From Micromussa lordhowensis (Eukaryota; Cnidaria; Anthozoa; Scleractinia; Lobophylliidae): 64,000 bases of DNA. The position numbers and the translations under genes are program-made. Below, in pieces: positions 32,030 to 43,354 of this stretch (positions within the stretch are counted from its first letter, which is position 1; every line of letters starts with the position of its first letter). The stretch is taken from assembly GCA_964020085.1 (NCBI GenBank), contig OZ026597.1:3930394-3994393 (forward strand), read 5' to 3'. The notes beneath the pieces are model-generated. The model did no database searches. It was not told the origin of the DNA and worked only from the letters and a program-made list of their open reading frames with translations.

Positions 32030-35000
32030 TGTACGTCTCATTTCCAAATTTCATTGCTGCACTTCTTTTTATTAGTTTTCTAGTGTGTATTATACTTTGC
32101 TTGTGGAATTATTACAACATATCGTTCATTTCTGGCGTTGACAAGAAATTTGTCCTAGTCACTGGCTGTGACTCTGGCTTCGGGCTGGAAACAGCCCTCA
32201 CTTTGGACAAACTGGGATTCGGTGTTTTCGCGACATGTTTAACGAAAAAAGGAGAGCAAAGCTTGAAAACAGTTGCAAGCAGTAGAGTGTTTCCTCTACA
32301 TCTTGACGTTACTGACTCGCTGAAGATCAAAGCTGTTTATGCAAGGGTGAAAGAACTGTTGCCTCCAGATTGCGGTGGGTTAGGGGCCCACGAGTGTTTT
32401 TTTTAGAGTATAAAAAAGGCAGTTCTGAGGGGGTTCCCGTTTTTAAACATCTTTTGATCTGAATATTTCTGCGATGGAGAAGTGTGGATGGGAAATTACA
32501 TCATGTCGACTGCTCTCTATTGTAGTTAAGGGAGTAAAGTTTGAATGTTAGTGTGGAAAGACAGCGTTTTGTATAATTTTTGATTCATTAAATGTTATAA
32601 TTTTTGATTAATTATCAACACTCTAACCATAAGATACACTGGAGCAGATGGAATGAAAACAGTTCATTAAGTTTATTGGACAGATCTGTTTCCACAGGTG
32701 AAGTCTATGTCTAGCAGTACCCCCTCCCCCAAGGAATTTTTTCTTCAGGGGGTGGGAATGACTCATAAACTACCACAAGTGTAAATTAGTGCCAGTTGCC
32801 TAATGTCAGTTTTTTTCTTTTTTTTTAAAGAAAAGATGTCTTCTAATTTGTCACGTTTGTAGCCAAATGACAATTCCATATATGCAGGTTGAAGTACCAC
32901 TTTGAGGTTGTCAGCAGTGGCGGATCCAGACCTTGAGCTAAGGGGGGCGGGGGTGGGGGGGGGTCTTGATTTACTTGCCATGGCGGCCATTTTCCCTTCA
33001 GGCATTTCTTTTTTTTACCCAAAATAAGGGGGGGGCCTCCCCTTGATTCGCCACTGGTCAGTACGCTAAAAATCTGCTTTATAATAGGGGGGGGGGGGGG
33101 GGTAGAGTGACAGTAAGGGAAATTGTTGGCCCTGCAGGAATATTTTTCAGAAAAAGGAGCACAAATTCATCCCTTAGTTTCACTGCTGTTTTAAATGACT
33201 GATGTGTTGTTCATGTTTTCCTTATCTTTTCATTTCTTTGTCTCGGTTGGTTTGCAGTCCTTTGGGGCGTGGTCAACAATGCTGGGGTGACAAGCCTTGG
33301 ATTAATTGAGTGGATGCCATTTGATGAATTCAAGCAAATCGCTGATGTCAATCTTTGGGGCTTAATTGATGTCACCAAGACTTTCCTTCCACTTCTTAAA
33401 AAAGCTGAAGGACGAGTGGTGAATTTTTCCAGCATGTTAGGTCAGAAGAACATTAAGTTAGAACATGTAAAAGGATCAGTAACTAAATTTGATTTCTACT
33501 AATTTCACAGTTGAAGCTTGTGGACAGAGAGACTGTCGTTGGAAATCTATGTTGGAGGAGAGAGCCCCAGGCCATCCAGGCCTCACCATTTTGTCGGAAA
33601 CCATGAGGCCCATGTTCTGGGCAAGAGAAGGCCTGTCTTAATTAACTTCACCACCCTCTTTTAAAAACCACTGTGTACTTCTTGATCCATCTGTATTGAC
33701 ATCATGGATCATAGAAATCTCAGACTCCGCTTTCCAAGGACTATTTGAGGACTCACCTCCCTCAGAATCATATGTAAAATTTGGGGGGGTACTCAAAAAA
33801 TAATACAGAATACTTGAGACCAACACTGTGAGGTACTCCCCATAATGTGCAGTTCTAGAAAATATTCATGACTCCCCCCACAGAAGGGATTGGAATTTCC
33901 TGGAGGTGGGGTGGGGGTGTTCTCGAAGACCAAAACATTTAAAGAAATGTATCAAGCTTAATTTCCGAAGGGTTGGGTGTTCCTGGAAAAAAATCTCTTC
34001 CATGATATGGATATTTTTTTAGGACCACACAATAATCCTTTAACTTCCGTTTCATCAAAATTAATTTTCGAGACTGTATTGTTGAGTGTGTATATCCATG
34101 TCAATAATTGGTCTTTATCCTGAAGTCTCAGGGATTTATCAAAAAGGACTCTCCAAGGTAGAAACCTAAATTTTTCAAGAACTTTGCAAGACTGGTGCAA
34201 GCCATGTATGATGAGTCTTTTAACTCTTCAATTTCAAGAAAGTTACTTTTTATACAGTTTTTTAGTAAATTCAATAATTATTAAAGTAATGTGCTCTCGC
34301 AAATTCAACAGGACAATTTTCAGTACCTACTTCCTGTGCTTATTGTATCACAAAGTACGGCGTAGAAGCTTTTTCTGATGCTTTGAGACGAGAGATGAGC
34401 CCATGGAATGTAAGAGTCAGCATCATAGAACCCGGGTCGTTCAACACTGGTCTCATGGATGGTAACAAAGCTGAGAAGATATTTAGAGGGCGCTGGGAGT
34501 CTTTGAGTGAAGAAATCAAGGAGGATTACTCTGAAGAATGTGTTGAGAGACGTAAGGAGTGTTTAAGATCAGCAGAATTCCAAATAGCGTAAAACTGATG
34601 TTCAATATCACTTTCAACCATATGCATAGAAACTGAAAATCTCCCTGCTCACAGTAGATTAGTCTGTGAACAGGCTCCAGGTGGAAGTGTCTGACTGCGG
34701 TTGGAAGGGCCATGAAGGTACTGGCAGAGCAAAGTGGCTTTCTCTCCACCCCTTCTTCGACTAGAGAGCCTGTTCAGAGGCTTGCAATAAATAAGTAGCA
34801 GTTTACTTGTCAAAACATAAACTAGCGTAATCATTCAATTTAGTGCCCAGGGCACTTATTTACTTTGTGTACATTAAGGATGCTTTCTGGAAACAAAAAA
34901 TTATTCCCCGACTTTTCAATGACTGTAACATCTAAGATTTTCCCTGACCTTTTACAAAATTCCCTGACTTTTCCCTGACCTTGAAAAATTATTGTTTTTC

Positions 35001-35794
35001 CCTGACTTTTTCCCGACTATGGCAACCCTGTCTTTCCTTATAATAAATTGATTGAAGCTCAACTGAAGTAATAATGTTATAAAGGTTTGCATCATTGTCA
35101 CTGATAATTATTTTGTTCAGAAGGCCTTGTTCTAGTCCTGTTGTTCAGGAGGTTAGGGAGCAGCCCAAAGAATGGGGAGTAGATGTGGAGAACCATTTGC
35201 TTCTTCATTTCAATTTGCCGTTCTATGTGCTTATCTCCAACCGACCAAACAACTGGGAAAGATTACGGAAGAGACTCAGACCTGTTCTCAATATTATCGA
35301 TTAAAAACAGATCACTACACTGCAGTACTGAGTTCAAAGTACATCTCACCTTGAGGCCACCACATTAATACTATCACCTCAGTACTATGGCCACTTTATT
35401 CTGGTCCCAACAAAAGCGCAGTCAGTCATTATCTTTGTTATTCAAAGACCCCCTTTACTACAGCCACCGTGATTAAACAGCGATTTAAACAGATTTTTGT
35501 GGCCCATCGGTTACCATTAACAGGGTTCCACTGTTGTAACAACTCTAAATGCACTTTATTTAATAAAATGCAATTCTTTTTACAGTGATCAAGATTTTTC
35601 ACAAAGGTTTGGCTATGTGTTCCTCTCGCACGTACAAGGTCGTTAACGCTGTTGTGGATGCCCTGATGTCAAACAACCCTCAAACACGATATCAAGTTGG
35701 CTTAGATTCAAAACTGTTGACGTTTCTAGCTCTTCTTCCTTCTTCTGGCCCAGACATGCTTCTTCAACAATTGCTAACGAACAATCTTAGGTAA
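32026..35794 (+). CDS. Membrane-anchored short-chain dehydrogenase (SDR9C / RDH-HSD17B6-like)
   Basis: Four exons in phase: 32026-32374, 33258-33440, 34312-34551 and 35586-35794, 326 residues. Classical SDR with an N-terminal membrane segment (about residues 9-27, hydrophobic). Visible: cofactor motif TGCDSGFG (46-53), NNAG (123-126), NFSS with the catalytic Ser (about 172-175) and the YxxxK pair Tyr188/Lys192 in AYCITKYG. The C-terminal PGSFNTGL follows the family. TGCDSGFG plus the anchor places it with retinol/3-alpha/17-beta hydroxysteroid dehydrogenases (RDH7, HSD17B6, DHRS9, BDH1); substrate is not predictable. Donor of exon 3 at 34552 is chosen because reading on gives an early stop whereas splicing to 35586 gives the expected C-terminal length. 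The intron 1 repeats are described separately. Confidence 0.88.
32907..33062. mobile_element. MITE with CAGTGGCGGATCCAG-type ends
   Basis: 'cagtggcggatcc' and 'gattcgccactg' are inverted with one extra base. GTCAG occurs directly outside both ends. The interior is G-rich. CAGTGGCGG ends resemble hAT-type MITEs known in many animals. It lies in SDR intron 1. Confidence 0.6.
33084..33102. repeat. Poly-G tract
   Basis: About 19 consecutive G in SDR intron 1. Similar tracts occur at about 44557, 46340, 46425, 63023 and 63839. On RNA these could form G-quadruplexes; lengths may be unreliable in assembly. Confidence 0.9.
34880..35035. repeat. Dispersed 'ttccctgac' repeat
   Basis: Blocks such as 'ttccctgacttttccctgac' match the repeat at 29205-29430. 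Unclassified. Confidence 0.6.
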
Positions 35795-36371
35795 ATTAAA
35801 ACCCTGTGGTAGCCTGTGTTCCAGGCATTCAAGGGGAAGGAAGAGAGAACAAGAAGTGCAGTGGCTGCCGACGAGGTTGATTTTATGATAAACCTTGTCT
35901 TGAAGTTATACCGCTCTGACCTTGGGCTATGTAAATTTTAGTACAACAAAGATATGGGGGCATATTCACAAAACTGCTAACTTTAAGCTGACTTTTCTCT
36001 GGCATTTTGAACATCTGTTTCTCTTTTGTACTCTGACTGTAATCCACAATACAACAATGTAACATTGTAATAAGATATTATGTATTGAACTAAACAGTGT
36101 AATAACATTAATATTGTTTTGAAACATCACAAATAATACACTCTTTCATGTACTTTATTTTCATTTATTATATGGAGGAGAGTGTTTTACTGGGAACTAA
36201 ACCACTCGTAGATTCCATACGCCACTTCATCCGGGACACGAGTGGCGTATTTTCCGTATGTCACCTTTGTGAGTGTCGTATCGTTAAATGACGTCATGAT
36301 TCCCGCCTTTTGTTTTATATTTATGCTTTTGTTTTATGTTTTATATTTAGTCTCCATATAATAAAAAGAAC

Positions 36372-36509
36372 ATTACACGTTGGCTCGAAGATATGAATTT
36401 TATGTTCTCTTGTGCAAGAACAATATCTCACTCGTTCGCTTCGCTCACTCGTGAGATATTGTTCTTGCCACTCGAACATAAAATTCATATCTTCTCGCCA
36501 CCGTGTAAT
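36372..36509. repeat. Foldback hairpin with ATATGAATTTTATGTT arms
   Basis: 'gaagatatgaattttatgtt' and 'gaacaatatctcac' are mirrored by 'gtgagatattgttc' and 'aacataaaattcatatcttc'. The loop is 'tcgttcgcttcgctcactcg', itself pairing. Confidence 0.85.
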
Positions 36510-37881
36510 ATCCTCTATTTATTTGTTTTTTTGGACAACTTGAAAAAGCCTACCAATCATGACAATACAAGACAAAAGTACTATACATTGAAAAATTGAC
36601 CAAAAAACACAACCGGACTGCAACTTGTAGCCAAGACAACAAAACTAGAAACTCTTTTTCACAAAACATCAGTTGTTTTATTAGAATTCTAAGCCCTGAC
36701 AAAAAAGATCTTCTTAGTTACACATTTCTCAGAAGAGTTCTTTGCATATTTATTTTTATCTCGAGGTAATTTTAGCTTGTGTGGCTTGCTATCATTACCT
36801 TCAGGAGAAATAAATAGTTGCTGAACATGCAATGTTTGGGCTGCAAAATTCAAAACATCTTTAGCAAATATTACATTAATATTGAAAGGAAATAAACAAA
36901 CCATACAAATTCTTATTAGGTAGAACTACAATGTTACTCTCTCTGATAAACGCTCTGAAAGAACAAAAAAAAAAGAAATCATCAATAAATAACATACATA
37001 CTACTTTAAATACCTTTTACTGTACTGAACTTTATTCCAGTCATTGCTACGATAACTGAGGCTACCAAAACAATGAAAACCAACAGTCCAAGAATAGAAG
37101 ATTACAAACAAAGAATTCCAGTGCAATTCCAAGTTCAAAACGTTGGTTCAAATGGTACTCAACATTCAAATTTGTCAATGTCCATTATTTCATCATTATC
37201 AAGGCTGCTATTTCTTGGGGAAAATAGTTGTTTACTCTCACTGTTGGCCCCTTCACCCAGATGCATATTGTAATGGGCAAGGATGAAATAAACAAACAAA
37301 CATTGGGGGCAACTACATGTTGTATATGCGGAAGGGCATCCCTTTCAAGGGACAAAGAAATACTCCTGGCCACCCCATGTTACTGCATCAATATTTAAGC
37401 ACAACTAAGCTATAGTGCACTGCGAAAAAACTGAGACTGAGACTAAAGGCTCGTGCAATAATCAGGGGTTTCATTAACATAATTTTTCAGCATGCAGGCA
37501 ACAGGTTCTCCCATGCGGGCAAAACCTTTTGATCCGAACTTCTTTTTTAAGAAAAACTTTACTTAGATTGTCAAAGCAGGCGGGCAAAGTCTTCTTCACA
37601 GCAAGTCAATTTGCCCGGTGACTTGCTCTTATTGAAAGCCCTGGCGATTTTGAGAGAATTTTCACTCCTGGTGTAAAACCTAAATTGCACTTGCATTCAT
37701 TTGATTACCTATACAAATATGAATGGCAGGCATTTAGCCAGGATTTGAAAAGTGGGCATCCAAAATGTGCTATAGGGCCTGCTCAAATGAACTATTTATA
37801 AGGCAACATATTAAAAAGAATGATTTTCTTTGAAAAGTTGCCGTCCACAGAATGCCTGGACAACAATCTGGCTAAAAGCCT

Positions 37882-38028
37882 GGCCCCGGTTGTTCGAAAA
37901 GTGGATAACACTATCCACCGGATAAATCACTATCCAGCGGATAGCGTGGTTTGTTTTGTTAACACCTATCCGCTGGATAGTGATTTATCCGGCGGATAGC
38001 GTTATCCACCTTTCGAACAACCGGGGCC
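37882..38028. mobile_element. Foldback MITE with GGCCCCGGTTGTTCGAAA ends
   Basis: 'ggccccggttgttcgaaa' is mirrored by 'tttcgaacaaccggggcc'. Inner 'gtggataacactatccac' and 'aaatcactatccagcggata' are mirrored too. The arms are about 65 bp with a short T-rich loop. Confidence 0.88.
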
Positions 38029-38292
38029 TGATGAATAGCTTCTTGAATTTGTGGCTGTTAAAGTTCTCGCACTACAACATTCACAGACAACATCCCTACC
38101 ATTCATGTGAAGATATCTGATGATTTTGAAAAACCGTCACCCTTTGAGTCCCACAGTCAACATACATTATAGTATAAAATATATATTCTGGTATTCATGT
38201 CTTTTCTGTAGTTGGAATGCAAGTCAAGCACAAATAGGGCATAGTTGATTTGAGAGAATAGGATGTGAGAATTATTTACAAAATATAATAAA

Positions 38293-38302
38293 TTTATTTA
38301 TT
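38293..38302 (-). promoter_or_regulatory. Polyadenylation signal(s) AATAAA for SUB1
   Basis: On the minus strand AATAAATAAA lies about 22 bp after the stop. Overlapping canonical hexamers; very close to the stop, so the 3' UTR may be short. Confidence 0.5.
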
Positions 38303-38323
38303 ATTAATAATACTTTGCATTTG

Positions 38324-41030
38324 CTATCCTTTGAGTTCTGCGATGGCTTCATCGATGTCACCAACAAGATTCTTCAGCTTTTCCCACTGTTCCAGTTGTA
38401 AAGATATTCCTAACAATAGAATTCAAAACAAGAAAATTAATTGATGCCCTGCATGCTGTCTTTTCCAAGATTGAAGTCCTGAGAATTAAACACTGCTTCT
38501 CACTTATTTCTTACCTCTTTATCCAATGAATTATTTCTTTCTTTTTTTTGTTTTTTTTTAAACTTTTTAATGAAGCTTAGCACTGCAATGAACAATCTGT
38601 TTGCATCAACCTTTGACTTTCCATCCTGGTTTTGAGTGCCTTTTTTGGTAAGTATGTACTTGCCTTTCTTTCCTGGCATCAACTCTCCATCTTTGTCATA
38701 GAATTCTCTAATGTCTATTAGTACTTTGCCCCTAAATTCCCTCACAGACACTTTGCGCTTCTTGCTAATCTGAGAAGAAAGTAGGTAATACTTAAAATAG
38801 GAATAAATTTCTTTTGAACAGGGTAAATTCAAGATTCTACCACTCGAGTGTTCATCTAGAGTTTAGTGGGTTAATAGGTGGGTTCATACTAGCTTAGTAA
38901 GTAGACCTTAAGTATACTTCAAGCTTACTTCAGATGTGAACGGGTCTAATTTCAACTTAAGTAGCCTACTTTGTGGCTGTGGCAACGCTTCGTGTTCAAA
39001 AGAGCCGAAGTGCACTTCGAAGTCGAGTTCAACCATTCTTACCGGCGCACTTACGCACTATCAAAACAATTTCAGGAAATTGAATGTCAATCAAATGCGT
39101 TTTTCGATAGATATCAGCACACGCAAGACTTCTATGACACGCACATCATTTGCAAACTATTTGCTTACTTGACGTCTGGCTTTCAAGGACACGAAAAACG
39201 TAGACGACGTACAAATGGAAAATAACTCCAACTTCAGTCAGTTTCGACCCTACTTTCGTGGCCAAAGCCAAGCTCTTCTTCGTCTACGTTGCGCGTTTTG
39301 TTGATTCATTTGATTGAAAAACATCAACATAGTCCGGCGTTGGTTTCTTCGTCTTGTTCTAAATTCTTCCTCTACAACGAGAAAGTGATAGGCTTCGTGA
39401 AGTAGCATAGCCCGCTGCCGATGTTGTAAAAAATATATTAACCAAACAAGGAAAGCAATTTTCACCTTTTGAGGTTGCATGATGCAAGATAGCTACAAGC
39501 TAAAATGTTTGGCGCACTCACGCACATGGCGCATAGTTGGCGCGGAAATTGATTGACGGCTATGTCACTTGAAGTATACTTAAAATTTGAAATATGAATG
39601 CCTATCTGGGTAAGTACACATACGTGTTCTTAAGTATACTTGAACTCCCGGCATACTTAGGGTCTACTTACTAAGCTAGTATGAACCCACCTAATATTTT
39701 CTTGAAGAAGGTGTTATGCACAGACAGAAACCAACAATACATTTGAATTGTTCCTCTCAACAGGCTGGATCGCATACCCAGATCTTATCTTGGCAAGAAC
39801 CACTTTAAAATGTTTTCCAATGTAAGGCAGAATTCAAAGACCTTGGCAGTAGCAGAAGCCCACAAAAGTGCTCTCCCAGTAAGCTTCCGACCCATTCCCA
39901 ACTACTGGAACCCACCATATCACATATCACATACAGATATTATTTTTTTGTGTGCTAATGCACCTATCAGCCCAAAGGGAGGGGGGTACCCATGGCAATT
40001 TGTTTGTGAGGACTGCTCCTTGGGTAGGGATTTTGGTTGTCCATGACATCCTCAGGGTTAGGAATTTGACATGGTAGGTAGATATCTTGAAGGACTAAGC
40101 GAGTCTCAAAATGAACCATCTCCCAACTTACTAGTGAGGTCTGATGAAATCATGTTGGAAAGAAGTCAAAAAGGGTAAGTGAAGCTATTTTTATACAGGC
40201 TATCCAGACCTTTTACTAATCAGCCCAAGCGTGAAGCACGCAGACCACTAATCAAAGGGGAAAAAACAAGGGTCAGAAAAATTGAGAGATATAGTAAATA
40301 CTTTTTAGTCTACACTTGTGTACTGAAAGAAAGAGCTTTTTGCTTTAAGTATATTTTTGTGTCAATAATTCCCCGCATGTTTAGTTATTCCTGAGTTTAC
40401 TTAGCCTCAGGGTGGAGAATTTTGATACTTTTTACCAATCATGTTGTCTTGGGGTTGGGGATTTTTCCATTTTTTTCCAGAAAATGTCAAAATAGACCAA
40501 TTTCGATATTCAGCCTAAAAACGAGGCCCTGGGGAATAACTGCAGAGTTTGTGGGGTTTATTCCCCAGAGAATCGTGCCGAGGTCTATTGTGTTAGGTTG
40601 AATTTTAATATATCGAAATTGGTCTATTCCCACCCCTTGCCCGCCTTCTTTCCCCCTACCCCCAGGGCTAAACATTGCTAGGTGCATAAATTACAATTCG
40701 TTTGCGCTTCTTTTCACCTACTCTCAAAGCTATCTATAAAGCTTTCAGATACATGCTAAAACACCAGCTGGTGTAAATTACATTCTACAACCTCAAAAAC
40801 GCCAAACTCTTCGTCCTTTGAACTTTTGGAAGATTTTTTCGAGCTACTACTAGATTCCTCAGACTTTTTGCTCTTCTTCTTTTCCACCTGAAATGAGGAA
40901 TAGGCAAGGCAAATTAACTGTAGGATTGCAAGACGGAATGTTAATACACTATCGTGTAAGCAGTTACCTCATCTTCCACAGAGCTATCACTCTCGGATTC
41001 AATGCGCTTTTCCTTTGATCTCTTGGACAT
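38324..41030 (-). CDS. SUB1: Transcription coactivator PC4 / SUB1 homologue
   Basis: Nuclear ssDNA-binding coactivator of RNA polymerase II. Four exons in phase: 40968-41030, 40792-40887, 38664-38769 and 38324-38409, 116 residues (human 127). The N-terminal half is Ser/Lys-rich (MSKRSKEKRIESESDSSVE; EESSSSSKKSSKSSK), as in PC4. The DNA-binding fold follows: KVSVREFRGKVLIDIREFY, DGELMPGKKGISLQLEQW, then LVGDIDEAIAEL. The last intron starts with GC, not GT: AAAG|GCAAGT at 38664/38663, the standard sequence of a GC-AG intron. Only this junction restores PGKKG-ISL, which matches human PGRKGISL. Intron 2 holds an 815-bp TIR element and a nested pair of MITEs. Confidence 0.94.
38877..39691. mobile_element. 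815-bp TIR element, possibly degenerate Harbinger
   Basis: About 32-bp ends 'ggtgggttcatactagctta' and its inverse 'taagctagtatgaacccacc', continued by 'gtaagtagacc' and 'ggtctacttac'. TAATA flanks both sides (38872-38876, 39692-39696). The minus strand at 39250-39480 has a short frame with NAQRRRRRAWLWPRK. That resembles the Arg-rich 'RRRRRxWVRP' start of Harbinger transposases; no DDE core is intact. It lies in SUB1 intron 2. The class assignment is tentative. Confidence 0.7.
39959..40686. mobile_element. Palindromic MITE, TGCACCTATCAG family, interrupted
   Basis: Left 'tgcacctatcagcccaaagg' and right 'gctaaacattgctaggtgca' correspond to the ends of the copy at 5946-6209. It is more diverged and is split by a separate 131-bp element at 40494-40624. 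Confidence 0.75.
40494..40624. mobile_element. 131-bp mariner-like MITE nested in another MITE
   Basis: The ends 'gaccaatttcgatat' and 'atatcgaaattggtc' are perfect inverted repeats flanked by TA on both sides. A TA duplication fits Tc1/mariner-type integration. The host MITE continues from 'aaaatgtcaaaa' to 'ttcccaccccttgcccg' across it. Confidence 0.82.
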
Positions 41031-42127
41031 AATGCTCGTTTTTAAGAAAACAACTCACTCGATGCTTCTCAAATCAAATGCCAGGCAAATCTGCAACAAA
41101 GACCTAGGTAACCTCCCATTCTGCGCACTTCCCAAACCGCGTATTTTTCTCCCCTACCCGACCAGGAGAGGGAGCCCATTACACTCTTAACAAGAAGTTG
41201 AAAACAACTTTTAACCGCGCTTTTAAAATTGAACTGTTTTCTAAGTATTTAGCAACAGCGTTTTGCGAGTAAACATTACCCATTGGAAACAATAGAGATT
41301 GCGTGATTCAAAGTAAGCTCAGTGCCTGGATTGAAAGAGATTTTATTTCACATTCTTTGCATAGCGTGGTTGCGTGATTGGTAATCGGAGATTTTTGTTT
41401 ACCTGTAGCTCGAAGGAGAATTGACCTTTCAAACGAATATATATTTGCAAAGGTTTTGACGAGTGCCGAGGTTATATTTTTTTCCCAGAAAACTCCACCA
41501 TTGCTTCTGGCGAAGTAAACACGATCTTATTTATCACCGTAAGGGCATTACAGTAAATACGGTCATATTTATCAGCTGATGATGACATCAGTCGGTGACG
41601 ACATTTGGCCGAGTGGGAGTTTGGCCTGTGATTGGTTGATGAAGACATCATCCGCGGAGATCTGCGTCTGGTGACACAAAAACGAAAAAAAAAAAACCCC
41701 GTGCAGAGCAAGAACCGCGCTCGGCCCATGGCCGCGCGGTTAAATATTCCTTCTCACATCCTAACCCTAAGTGGAATCCAAATATTTTTCTTATAAACTA
41801 TGGGAAAAGTCTAATACCAAATCACCTAACCTCCTTCGTGTTATTTTTAAAACAATAATCACGCAACGATTTGCACGTTGCGTGACCAACGTAATCAAAA
41901 CACGACCACATGCAATCAGATTCAGTTTTGCTTTTCGTTATTTTATACTGTTTTCTAGGATGAATTACATAAAATAGAAGAAAACAACTCAGTACACTAA
42001 AAGGAGAGAAAATAGACTGAAGAAAAAACCAATGTGACTCACAACGGAGATTTTCTATCAAAGGCTTTAGCCACTGCTCTTTTAATAAATTCTAAGCTGC
42101 GCTATGCAATATTTGAAAGATCATGGT

Positions 42128-42180
42128 TATCAATCAATCAATCAATCAATCAATCAACCAATCAGTCAATCAGTCAATTT
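42128..42180. repeat. (CAAT)n microsatellite
   Basis: About a dozen tetranucleotide units with late variants (cagt). Confidence 0.93.
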
Positions 42181-42199
42181 GTTTTTTCTCTCCCAGTCT

Positions 42200-42292
42200 C
42201 AACCTCGTTCCCAGGGTCTCTCTTCTTCCCGCCCCCAGGAGCGTGGAGCGAGAGAAATGGCGGGAAGAAGAGAGGCTCTGGTAACGAGGTTG
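42200..42292. repeat. Foldback hairpin (CAACCTCGTTCCCAGGG family), copy 2
   Basis: 'caacctcgttcccagggtct' is mirrored by 'ctctggtaacgaggttg', and inner 'ctcttcttcccgcc' by 'ggcgggaagaagag'. Related to 15824-15901. It sits immediately after the CAAT array. Confidence 0.85.
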
Positions 42293-43354
42293 TCCCAGTC
42301 TCCGCTCGTCTTCTTCTGCTTTTTCGATCGTCCCACCTGGGAGAGAGCCTGGAACGGGCTAACAAATTTATCTTTTATTCAGATGATGAGGTCAATGAAA
42401 CCCTCTAAAGTGAAGGCACAATTAGAAAATAGATATGTATGTGTTTGGCCCCGAAATCACAGAATACATGCCACAAGCAAATTGAAGCACGAGTCTCTCA
42501 ATTTTACCGCATCTTTCCATTTTGATTCGGATGAACCAAGTGAAAGAAAGTCTTCCATCGTAATGGTGTCAAGTGCAACAAGTGACAACTAACTGAAATG
42601 TTTGAATTTAATCTCTTTTCTTCGTTTGCTTATTTACAAGTCTACCTATCATTAATCGACTCCTTCGTGGAGAAATTGCTTAAGTGTTTTTGAAGTCACG
42701 CAAAAAAGTTACTACTGTTCATACAGTACATGTATTGTCTTACTTTTCCGTTTTTGTAAACGTACTAACACTTTTTTTAGCCCATCTGACAAGTCATCAA
42801 AAACCTTCTAAATTCACTTTTAAATTCACTCTCAAAAAGGCTGGTTTTAACGTGAGTCAACTTCAGACTCGAATTTTCAATATTAAACTAGCCTAAGTTA
42901 AAACGGCCATAATTGTCAAGGAAACGTTGACAACTAAATAAGCTGGTTGACTGGATAAGAAATCTCCAGCAACGAGTTGCTTAACCCACCAGAAACTGAG
43001 TTTGTACTTTTATAAAAAGTAGAAAGTTGGTCAAGTCAAAGGGCTTTTTTTTTGGTAAAACCCTTGTCTAGAACATTTTCAGATACGAACCCTAAAAGAT
43101 CTACAAATCTGGCCCATAGTACGTTTGGGACATTCCACGGCATCTTATTCCACAGACTATCTAAAAATAACTTTTAGACTAATTGACAGTAGCTCATCAA
43201 AGGTAAGGTATCATAGTCTGTTGCGTAGCAACTTGAACGACCACTGAACGATAACCGGATCGCGGGCTCAGCGAGTGCGAACTCTGTTTTTTCATGTAAG
43301 CCTATGTGGCCATGAATGGTCGAATGGACAATATTTCCAACAGGGTGAAAACTT

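Larger units (their letters stand above)
35795..38323. other. Intergenic, SDR gene to SUB1
   Basis: No exon supported. Contains foldback elements at 36372-36509 and 37882-38028. About 36600-37800 shows only unrecognised AT-rich sequence. Confidence 0.6.
41031..43354. other. Intergenic, SUB1 5' side to PWWP3A 3' end
   Basis: No exon supported. Contains a CAAT microsatellite at 42128-42180 and a foldback hairpin at 42200-42292. The rest shows nothing recognised. Confidence 0.6.

Noticed and set aside
35095..35304. Frame downstream of SDR exon 3 as a possible exon
   Set aside because: The residues do not resemble the SDR C-terminus and the phase is wrong; exon 35586-35794 fits both.
39250..39480. 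Arg-rich 76-codon frame as an independent gene
   Set aside because: It lies entirely inside the 815-bp TIR element and lacks a complete domain; kept only as a possible transposase relic.
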